Assembly (NCBI GenBank): GCA_036489755.1
Contig: DASXFD010000042.1
Coordinates: forward strand, 124,001 to 188,000
Origin: JABFXX01 sp036489755
Lineage (GTDB): Bacteria > Myxococcota_A > Polyangia > Haliangiales > Haliangiaceae
Direction of reading: 5' to 3'
Length of the DNA: 64,000 nucleotides
Shown: positions 58,800 to 64,000 of the stretch, one piece after another
How positions within the stretch are numbered: the stretch's first letter is position 1
How the letters are laid out: every line of letters begins with the position of its first letter
Made by a program: the position numbers and the translations under genes
The notes under the pieces: model-generated
Seen by the model: only the letters and a program-made list of their open reading frames with translations
What the model was told of the DNA's origin: nothing
Databases searched by the model: none

Positions 58800-58805
58800 T
58801 CGATC

Positions 58806-59291
58806 GTGCAGTGCCCGTACTGCGGCGGCGATTCGAGCGTGACGGAGACGAGGGTCACCGCCGACGGGCTGCGCCGTCGTCGCGTGTGCACCGCGTGCAA
58901 GCGCCGTTTCACCACGTACGAGAAGCTGGGCGCACCGAGCCTGAAGGTCACCAAGCGGAGCGGGGAGCTCGAGCCATTCGACGGCGACAAGCTGTTGCGT
59001 GCGCTCGAGCGAGTCGCGGCGCATCGCAGCCCTGTGACCGTCGACGATTTACGTCGCATCTCGCGAGACATCGAAGCGACGCTCGTCGATAGCGGGCGCA
59101 AGTCCGTCGCGTGGAGCGACATCGTCGCGCTTGCGCTCGATCGACTACGCAACGTCGATGCAGTTGCCGCGCAGCGACTCGCGGCGAACTACACCGATGA
59201 GAGCGGCGCCGTCCGGTTCGACGACGCCGCTCCGCTCGATCCGTCGCCTCAGCTCGGGCTGCCCCTTGCCGAGGACGACGCCGACGGCTAG
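58806..59291 (+). CDS. nrdR: Transcriptional repressor NrdR
   Basis: 161 residues. Zinc ribbon CPYCGG...CTACKRRF at the N-terminus, then an ATP-cone (VTKRSGELEPFDGDKLLRAL) that senses ATP/dATP. NrdR represses ribonucleotide reductase genes by binding tandem NrdR boxes; none is evident in the window and no nrd gene is near. The tail after residue 140 is acidic and variable, as usual. GTG start is set by the invariant MQCPYC. Confidence 0.95.
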   Translation: MQCPYCGGDSSVTETRVTADGLRRRRVCTACKRRFTTYEKLGAPSLKVTKRSGELEPFDGDKLLRALERVAAHRSPVTVDDLRRISRDIEATLVDSGRKSVAWSDIVALALDRLRNVDAVAAQRLAANYTDESGAVRFDDAAPLDPSPQLGLPLAEDDADG

Positions 59292-59317
59292 GCCACCACC
59301 GAGGTGGGAAGTGCGAG

Positions 59318-59605
59318 TCAGCGACCGCCGGGGCCGCCGGCGCCGGGGCCGCCGCCGTGCATCTGCTGCACCATCTGCATCAGGCTCTGCTGGTTCTGCT
59401 GCTTGCCTTGCGCGATCGCCTGGCAGCCTTGCTGGAACGACTGAGAGCACTGCTGGAATGCCTGCGTGACTTTGGGGTCGGCGGTCTTCGGGCCCGCATC
59501 GACGCGGCCACCGACGACGTTTTCGAGCGCGCACGTCTCGATCGATTCGAGCCCGAGCTCGACGAGGTCGACCGCTGTGAAACGTTCCGTGTCCATGGTG
59601 ATCAC
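59318..59605 (-). CDS. GG-leader Gln/Met/Gly-rich protein (95 aa), third member of cluster
   Basis: Leader MITMDTERFTAVDLVELG then LESIETCALENVVGG, ending in Gly-Gly at 32-33. The core has FQQCSQSFQQGCQAIAQGKQ, then QNQQSLMQMVQQMHGGGPGA and a Gly-rich end. It shares with the two upstream genes the F.[SA][IV][DE] leader element and the L/MQQ-type Met-Gln stretch followed by Gly, though the Met tract is short. GTG 59605 overlaps the stop of the upstream gene (GTGA); ATG 59596 is also possible. Confidence 0.7.
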   Translation of the reverse strand: MITMDTERFTAVDLVELGLESIETCALENVVGGRVDAGPKTADPKVTQAFQQCSQSFQQGCQAIAQGKQQNQQSLMQMVQQMHGGGPGAGGPGGR

Positions 59606-59934
59606 GCGTGAACGTTGACGCGGACGATGTTCTGCGGGGGCCCGGCCGACGCGATGGCGCCAGCACCCGGCGGGGGACCCGGCGGCGGTCCCGGCGGCGG
59701 CGGGGGAGGAGCGCCAGCGCCACCGCCACCTCCACCCATCATCATCATCATCATCATCATCGGCATCATCGAGCTGCTGCTGTTGTTGTTTGCGGACGCG
59801 GCCTGAATCGACTGCTGCATTTGCGACATCATCAGCTGGATCGTCTGATCCGAGCTCGACCCGCCACTCGTGACGCCGCCACGCACGCGGCTCAGGTGGG
59901 TCGCCTCGATCGAAATAAACTTATTCTTGCTCAT
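59602..59934 (-). CDS. GG-leader protein with Met8-Gly6 block and Pro-rich tail (110 aa)
   Basis: Leader MSKNKFISIEATHLSRVRGG. After GG come VTSGGSSSDQTIQLMMSQMQ, an Asn/Ser spacer, MMPMMMMMMMMGGGGGG, then APPPPPPGPPPGPPPGAGAI. The block SGGS.SD.T..LM..MQQ and the Met8-Gly6 run match the 60883 gene. A GAGGA Shine-Dalgarno site lies about 5 bases before the ATG at 59934, and a sigma-54 promoter is 45 bases upstream. The product is likely exported after cleavage; Met and His-free, it might bind Cu(I) or form a low-complexity layer (inference). Confidence 0.8.
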   Translation of the reverse strand: MSKNKFISIEATHLSRVRGGVTSGGSSSDQTIQLMMSQMQQSIQAASANNNSSSSMMPMMMMMMMMGGGGGGAGAPPPPPPGPPPGPPPGAGAIASAGPPQNIVRVNVHA

Positions 59935-59951
59935 GGGTTCCTCGGTGGATG

Positions 59952-60008
59952 TGTTGAGAACTCGCTGTGCTTGCTTAGAGCATCGTGCGTGCCAGCGAGT
60001 CGTCTCAA
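59952..60008. repeat. 16-bp inverted repeat spanning the sigma-54 promoter
   Basis: TGTTGAGAACTCGCTG (59952-59967) pairs with CAGCGAGT-CG-TCTCAACA (59993-60008), with two extra bases in one arm, around 25 bases. The second arm overlaps the -24 region of the sigma-54 promoter; the first lies in the leader RNA. It could be an activator/repressor site or an RNA hairpin. Confidence 0.6.
59979..59994 (-). promoter_or_regulatory. Sigma-54 (-24/-12) promoter for the GG-leader gene at 59934
   Basis: Reads TGGCACG-CACG-ATGCT on the minus strand, matching the RpoN consensus TGGCACG-N4-TTGCW except for A in place of the first T. The invariant GG and GC are present at correct spacing. Expected start of RNA is about 33 bases before the ATG, leaving room for the Shine-Dalgarno site. 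Confidence 0.75.
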
Positions 60009-60039
60009 CAATCTCGCTAAGATCGCGATCGCGCCGCGT

Positions 60040-60348
60040 CTAGGCGAGTAGACAGATCAAAACAACGGCGAGCCACGTAATCGTCGCCGCGACGCCGAGG
60101 ATCACGACCGACGACCGATACGTCGACGGGCGCGCGCCACGCACGTAGAGCGTCGGCTCGTCGGAGCCGCCGCCGAGCGTGCCGAACGCGAAACGCGGCG
60201 GCTCGCGCAACGTCGGGCCGAGGTCGAGCTCGCCGAACGCTACGCGCTGGCGACGTCGATCGATGAATGTCGGGATCTCGGACTCGCTCACGCGCCAGGG
60301 TTCCTGCGTCATGTGCGACACCAATTGCAGTGCGCGTGCCGCAGCCAT
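60040..60348 (-). CDS. Small membrane-anchored protein between the GG-leader genes (102 aa)
   Basis: A charged N-terminal 70 residues (..EPWRVSESEIPTFIDRRRQR.., ..GELDLGPTLREPPRFAFG..) and a C-terminal transmembrane helix SSVVILGVAATITWLAVVLI. No signal at the N-terminus, so probably tail-anchored or with the helix near the C-end inside the membrane. It sits between the two Met8-Gly6 genes and may serve them, but nothing in its sequence proves it. Only short upstream signals are seen. Confidence 0.55.
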   Translation of the reverse strand: MAAARALQLVSHMTQEPWRVSESEIPTFIDRRRQRVAFGELDLGPTLREPPRFAFGTLGGGSDEPTLYVRGARPSTYRSSVVILGVAATITWLAVVLICLLA

Positions 60349-60435
60349 CCACTAGAAACAGCGCACGCGATCGACGCGCTCGCATCGACCGAGGGTTGCG
60401 TCATGACGATCGAGGTTGACGCGCCGAAAACGGAA

Positions 60436-60460
60436 CCGGCGCCGAAGGGCGCGGCGCCGG
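60436..60460 (-). terminator. Hairpin after the 60491 gene, possible terminator
   Basis: CCGGCGCC and GGCGCCGG form a perfect 8-bp stem with a 9-base loop, 30 bases beyond the stop at 60491. On the minus strand it is followed by TTCCGTTTTC. Confidence 0.45.
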
Positions 60461-60490
60461 CAGAGGACCCGTCGTGAAGATGATCGTTTG

Positions 60491-60883
60491 CTAGAAGCAC
60501 TTCCCGCCACAGCCGCAGCCACCGCCGCCGCCGTAGCCGGGATAGCCGCCTGCGCCGTAGCCGGAGCCGTCGACGCCGACCTGGACGTACGTCGGCTGGC
60601 CGTAGCCGTAGGCACCGGCCGCGGCGCCGTAGCCTGCGCCTGCTGCCGCGCCGCCGCCGCCGCCGCCCATCATCATCATCATCATCATCATCGTGGTCGG
60701 GTCCATACCGCCGTTGTTGCTTTGCATGGAGGAGATCGACGTCGTCAGCTGCTGCATCATCTGCATCAGCGCGTCGGTGGTATCCGAGTCCGATCCGCCC
60801 GATGCGATTCGCGCGGCGCCGCCGCTAACGACGGTGAGCTCCTGCGAATCGATCGAGACGAACGGGTCCTGCTGGTTCGACAT
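60491..60883 (-). CDS. GG-leader protein with Met8-Gly6 block and Gly/Tyr/Cys tail (130 aa)
   Basis: Leader MSNQQDPFVSIDSQELTVVS ending GG at 21-22. The core carries ASGGSDSDTTDALMQMMQQL, a spacer, TTMMMMMMMMGGGGGG, a Gly/Tyr/Ala-rich stretch (GAGYGAAAGAYGYGQPTYV) and the end GGGGGCGCGGKCF with three Cys, apt for metal or disulfide. F-V-S-I-D....L..V.GG matches F-I-S-I-E....L..V.GG of the 59934 gene. AAGGA before the ATG is the ribosome site, and a sigma-54 promoter is 43 bases upstream. Confidence 0.82.
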   Translation of the reverse strand: MSNQQDPFVSIDSQELTVVSGGAARIASGGSDSDTTDALMQMMQQLTTSISSMQSNNGGMDPTTMMMMMMMMGGGGGGAAAGAGYGAAAGAYGYGQPTYVQVGVDGSGYGAGGYPGYGGGGGCGCGGKCF

Positions 60884-60925
60884 AACTGCTTCCTTGGTGG
60901 ATGGTTGGGATGCACTTGGCTGTAG

Positions 60926-60941
60926 AGCATCGGTCGTGCCA
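60926..60941 (-). promoter_or_regulatory. Sigma-54 (-24/-12) promoter for the GG-leader gene at 60883
   Basis: Reads TGGCACG-ACCG-ATGCT on the minus strand, the same -24/-12 form, with the same A in the -12 block, as the site at 59979. Flanking bases TCTA and GCGTG are also shared, so promoter and gene were duplicated together. Confidence 0.75.
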
Positions 60942-61077
60942 CGCGTGCGTCTACCTGATCACGCGGAATTGCCGACCATGCGAGACGTCGGATCCGGGTT
61001 ACGTTTCCTCGGATCGTCGACAGCGGGAGACACGATCGACTCTCCACTCACCCGCACACGCTCGCCGAAAATGCGAA

Positions 61078-61098
61078 CGGCCGGCACGTGGCCGGCCG
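61078..61098 (-). terminator. Rho-independent-like terminator of the 61119 gene
   Basis: CGGCCGGC-ACGTG-GCCGGCCG is an 8-bp GC-rich stem with a 5-base loop, 20 bases after the stop at 61119; on the minus strand it is followed by TTCGCATTTTC. The remaining 942-1077 part of this gap (60942-61077) holds no gene that I can support. Confidence 0.65.
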
Positions 61099-61118
61099 CT
61101 CTGGAGAATCGCCGCGGC

Positions 61119-62831
61119 TTAGAACGACGCGCCGACCTGCACGGTGCCGAGGATCCAGCTGTCGGTGATGTTCGAGACGCCCAGCGAGTCGTCACCGGTG
61201 TCGGGCGTCGAGAGGTTGCCGTCGCCGTCGAAGTCCATCGACACCCGGCGGTACTCGATCGCGCCGCGGATGTAGATGATGTCGGTCACCGGAATCTTGA
61301 AGTTCAGGTTGAGCTCGAGGCCCGACGCCGTGCCCGAGCCGTACCATTCCTCGTCGGAGACGTCGCCGGCCGAGATGATGTACATGTAGCGGCCACCGGC
61401 GCCGATGCGAACGCGATCGGTCACGGCGAGCTCGAGGTCGCCACCGGCGCCGAGGTACTCGTACTGCACGTCGGGAATCTGCACCGTCGACGGGAAGTCG
61501 CTCTCGAGCTGGTACGACGAGCGGCCGTAGTTGACCTGCGCATCGAGCGTCATGATGCCCATCTGGTGGCGGTAGTGCACGGCGGCTTCCCACGACGTGA
61601 AGTCGAGCGTGTAGTCACCGTACGTGTCGTTGACGGTGTCGTTCGCCGAGATCGTCGCGCCGATCGACTTCTGGAGCTGGAACGTGCCGCCGAGGCCGCT
61701 GAGGTCGACGCCCGTCTTGTGCTCGGGCCACGGATACACCGCAGCAGAGATCGCAACACCGGCGAGGTTCTGGCCGGGATACGACGGCGGCGTCGCCGGA
61801 TAGTCGGGCGGGTCCTGCGCGAAGTTCATGCTGCGGTTCGCGACGAACGCGCCGAGCGAGAGCTCGAAGCGCGGCGACGGCTTCTCGAGCAGCGGGTCCT
61901 TCTTGCCGGTCATGATCTTCGTCTCGACCGCGTCGGGGCCGAAGATGTCGATCACGTTCGCGGTTTCGGGCGGCAGCGACGCCGTCGTCTGGTCAGCCGT
62001 CGCGACCGTGGTCGTGGCCTTGTCGGTCGAGTCCTTCTTGTCGTCGTTGCTTGCCTCGTGCTTGTCGTCATCGTGGCGATCGTCGCGGGGGTCGTCGCGG
62101 CGCTCGTCGCGATCGTCCTCATCGCGGTGGCTGCCGTGGCGGCTGTCGCGGCCCGCGCGGTCGTCGCAATCGTCGTCGCGGTGGTGGCGGCGGTGATGAT
62201 CGCGGCGGTGGTGGTGGCGGTCGCGGCGGTCGTCATCGCAGCCGTCGTCGTCGTCATCATCGTCATCATCGTCGCCGTCTTCGCTCGACGGTTTCGACGA
62301 GTCGACGTGCGCGCCTTTCGTGCCGAGCTTCGACGGCGGAATCCAGTCGGCGCCGCTGGGCGGCGAGGAGTTGTCGTCGCCGACCCAGGTCAGCAGCTCG
62401 TCGAGGCCCTTCGTGAGCTTCTTCTGCGCCTCGTCGCTGACCTGGCCGGTATCGCTGATGCGCACCGAGACCGTGTCGAGTTGCCGGCCCGTCGTGGCGT
62501 CGCGCACCGCGACCGTCATCGAGTGCGTGCGCATGCCGTCGGGATCGACCCAGCCCTCGAGAACCGCGTCGACGCCGGCCGACTTCGCGGCCATCGACCA
62601 CTGCATCGGGCCGCGACCGTCGTTCGCCATCTTTGCCGCGAGCCAGCGCTTCGTCGCGACGACGTCGTACGACGAGTCCAGCACGGTGACGACGGTAGAG
62701 CGCGCGGCGTCGGCCAGCGTGCGCGGCCCCGAGAAGTCGAGGATCACGACGCGACGGAGCCGAGGGTCAGCGCTCGCACTCGCGGTGGTGGCGAGCACGA
62801 GAGCGGCGAGGATGAGGTGGTGGATGCGCAT
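61119..62831 (-). CDS. Secreted protein: curli/LppC-like N-domain, Asp/His/Arg-rich tract, outer-membrane-type beta domain
   Basis: 570 residues. Signal MRIHHLILAALVLATTASASA. Residues 22-165 (VVILDFSGPRTLADAARSTV, ..WDP.. and VAVRDATTGRQLDTVSVRIS) match the product of the 62874 gene. Then a charged tract (about 185-265) with runs of 10 Asp and repeated HHRRDHHRR, apt to bind metal or polyanion. The last 300 residues are a predicted beta-barrel-like domain (ELSLGAFVANRSMNFAQD ... GASF, ending in Phe). AGAGGAG lies before the ATG. Function unknown; probably outer-membrane. Confidence 0.75.
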   Translation of the reverse strand: MRIHHLILAALVLATTASASADPRLRRVVILDFSGPRTLADAARSTVVTVLDSSYDVVATKRWLAAKMANDGRGPMQWSMAAKSAGVDAVLEGWVDPDGMRTHSMTVAVRDATTGRQLDTVSVRISDTGQVSDEAQKKLTKGLDELLTWVGDDNSSPPSGADWIPPSKLGTKGAHVDSSKPSSEDGDDDDDDDDDDGCDDDRRDRHHHRRDHHRRHHRDDDCDDRAGRDSRHGSHRDEDDRDERRDDPRDDRHDDDKHEASNDDKKDSTDKATTTVATADQTTASLPPETANVIDIFGPDAVETKIMTGKKDPLLEKPSPRFELSLGAFVANRSMNFAQDPPDYPATPPSYPGQNLAGVAISAAVYPWPEHKTGVDLSGLGGTFQLQKSIGATISANDTVNDTYGDYTLDFTSWEAAVHYRHQMGIMTLDAQVNYGRSSYQLESDFPSTVQIPDVQYEYLGAGGDLELAVTDRVRIGAGGRYMYIISAGDVSDEEWYGSGTASGLELNLNFKIPVTDIIYIRGAIEYRRVSMDFDGDGNLSTPDTGDDSLGVSNITDSWILGTVQVGASF

Positions 62832-62873
62832 GGTAGTCGACTCCTCTGGTGGAGAGAGCGAGCTGGTGTTTGC

Positions 62874-63353
62874 TCAGTTCACGAACGCCGGGGCGATCAA
62901 CTCGTGGGGACTCGCCCACTCGATGAGCTCGACGAGCTCGTTCGCGAGCTTGTGCGTCGAGCGCTCGTCGAGGTTGCCGTCGTTGCCGATCCGCACGGTG
63001 ATGGTGTCGATCTGGCGGCCGGTGGATGCGTCGCGCACTTCGACGGTCATCGTCGGCGTACGAACGCCATCGGCGGCGACCCAGCCGTCGACAATCGCGT
63101 CGATGCCGGTCGCCTTCGCGGCCGTCGACCACTGCTGGGCATCGCCCTTCGCGTCGATCATCGCGGCGGACCAGCGCTTCGCGGAAACGACGTCGTACTG
63201 GTCGCCGAGCAACTGCTGCGCGACGGCGGTCCCGGCTTGCGCGAGCTGCGCCTGGCCGTAGAAGTCGACGATCACGATGCGGCGCGGCCTGGCGTCCGCG
63301 CTCGCGGTGGTCGCGACGAGAGCCGCGGCGATGAAGAGGTGGTGGATGCGCAT
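62874..63353 (-). CDS. Secreted protein, paralogue of the N-domain of the 61119 gene (159 aa)
   Basis: Starts MRIHHLFIAAALVATTASAD and follows the 61119 product throughout: IVIVDFYGQAQLAQAGTAVA, VVSAKRWSAAMIDAKGDAQ, ASTGRQIDTITVRIGNDGN. It lacks the Asp/His tract and the barrel. The pair looks like a tandem duplication in which one copy gained extra domains. 42 bases separate it from the 62831 start. No family named. Confidence 0.72.
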   Translation of the reverse strand: MRIHHLFIAAALVATTASADARPRRIVIVDFYGQAQLAQAGTAVAQQLLGDQYDVVSAKRWSAAMIDAKGDAQQWSTAAKATGIDAIVDGWVAADGVRTPTMTVEVRDASTGRQIDTITVRIGNDGNLDERSTHKLANELVELIEWASPHELIAPAFVN

Positions 63354-63385
63354 GGTGGTTCTCGAGTGGAGAGGAATCGAGTCGG

Positions 63386-64000
63386 TTAGCGGATGTTGCC
63401 GTTGTAGCCGCTGTACTCGTTGTGGCATTCGTTGCCGTTCGCCGCGTAGCACCACGACGACTGACCGCAGTTGCCGGTGTCGGGGTTGATCGCGGCGAGC
63501 GCGCCATCCGGCGGGTCGCTGTCGATCACGCAGCAACCGACGTTGCGCGCCGTGCAGTACGACAGCGCCGTGTTGCCGGAGATGTTGATCGATTCGGCCC
63601 ACTGCATGTGATCGAACTGGCCAACGTCGGCGAGCTTGGTGTTGTTCGTGATGACGAGCGCGCCTTCGATCGGAATACCGGTGCCGATCGCGCCGTTCGC
63701 CGTGGCGGTGATGACGCTGTTCAGCGACGTCAGCGACGTGTTCGAGTCGATCGTGAGCCCGCCGTGCAAGAACTGCAGCGCGCTCCAGTTGCCGAGGCTC
63801 GTCAGCGCCGCGTTGTTCGAGATGACGAGGTCGCCGGTGATCGACGTCAGCGCGGTGAGCGCGATCGACGTCGCGGCGGTGTTGCCCGAGATCGTGAGGC
63901 CGCCCTCGAGCCGAACCGCGTTGCTGAGGTCGACCGTCGCGAGCTTCGCGTTGTTCGAGATCGTCGTCGCATCGATCACGCAGGCGACCTGGTTGACCGC
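63386..64000 (-). CDS. Repeat protein with leucine-rich/receptor-L-like repeats (C-terminal part; runs off window)
   Basis: The frame runs to base 64000 and continues upstream. Repeats of about 24 residues share L.ISGNT..TSL..L..I.G (GGLTISGNTAATSIALTALT, ITGDLVISNNAALTSL, GGLTIDSNTSLTSLNSV, GALVITNNTKLADV), as in the receptor-L/LRR surface proteins of environmental bacteria. The C-terminus is Cys-rich (ALSYCTARNVGCCVIDSDP, CGQSSWCYAANGNECHNEY). Probably secreted and surface-bound. The N-terminus, and so any signal peptide, is outside the window. Confidence 0.75.
   Translation of the reverse strand, partial: AVNQVACVIDATTISNNAKLATVDLSNAVRLEGGLTISGNTAATSIALTALTSITGDLVISNNAALTSLGNWSALQFLHGGLTIDSNTSLTSLNSVITATANGAIGTGIPIEGALVITNNTKLADVGQFDHMQWAESINISGNTALSYCTARNVGCCVIDSDPPDGALAAINPDTGNCGQSSWCYAANGNECHNEYSGYNGNIR

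Noticed and set aside
59608..60051. Plus-strand frame with runs of eight His opposite the GG-leader gene
   Set aside because: It is the complement of the Met8 (ATG repeat) tract; GG-leader homology, Shine-Dalgarno and sigma-54 promoter all lie on the minus strand.
60309..60500. 63-aa minus-strand frame between the GG-leader genes
   Set aside because: It covers the hairpin, lacks a ribosome site and overlaps the start of the better supported 60348 gene.

Overview
The window is about 68% G+C by eye, densely packed and almost free of mobile DNA. Gene content points to a myxobacterium-type organism (Myxococcota, perhaps near Kofleriaceae/Haliangium). It holds five Ser/Thr protein kinases, a bactofilin, an OmpA protein with calcium-type Asp-rich repeats, many Cys-rich or beta-propeller lipoproteins, TPR/PEGA proteins and a split F-type ATP synthase operon. 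The taxonomic placement is inference; there is no rRNA or other marker gene here.

Layout. 1-4.9 kb: 5' part of an acyl-CoA dehydrogenase with a FadR-like palindrome over its start, two small double-glycine-leader peptides, a PPOX flavoprotein, a class II photolyase divergent from an SDR oxidoreductase, and a lipoprotein. 4.9-11.6 kb: a coupled pair of large TPR and HEAT/BRCT-like proteins, divergent from a cupredoxin-like protein and small ORFs. 12-19.4 kb: DUF222/HNH protein, an IS66-type transposase remnant, another GG-leader peptide, two tandem YcgL-type nucleotidyltransferases, lipoproteins, and a frameshifted gene behind atpC. 19.4-25.5 kb: ATP synthase genes in the order b', b, delta, alpha, gamma, beta, epsilon (minus strand); subunits a and c are absent. 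25.6-41.5 kb: PEGA/TPR protein, membrane protein, four Ser/Thr kinases, beta-propeller proteins, bactofilin and a histidine-kinase-type ATPase. 41.5-48.5 kb: an overlapping outer-membrane cluster (two lipoproteins, OmpA, TonB-dependent receptor, VIT-type Fe/Mn transporter). 48.5-59.3 kb: a glycosidase-like lipoprotein, a partner-switch cluster (GHKL ATPase plus membrane double-STAS/zinc-ribbon/PDZ-like protein plus TPR/PEGA protein), a kinase with NRD in place of HRD, queE and nrdR. 59.3-64 kb: three paralogous GG-leader proteins, two of them carrying an identical Met8-Gly6 block, then His/Asp-rich secreted proteins and a repeat protein cut by the window edge.

Two points stand out. First, the 59.3-60.9 kb cluster encodes secreted-looking peptides with F-[IV]-S-I-[DE]...L..V.GG leaders. 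The two Met8-Gly6 members are each preceded by a near-perfect sigma-54 (-24/-12) promoter, and three more GG-leader peptides with an L-[AS]-T-[VIF]-T-GG motif lie elsewhere in the window. No exporter or maturation enzyme is in view. Second, at least 14 start codons are preceded at 6-8 nt by a TANNNT hexamer, indicating that leaderless transcription is the usual mode here; the GG-leader genes instead carry Shine-Dalgarno sequences.

Positions and translations were read by eye and no database search was possible, so family names rest on motif recognition.
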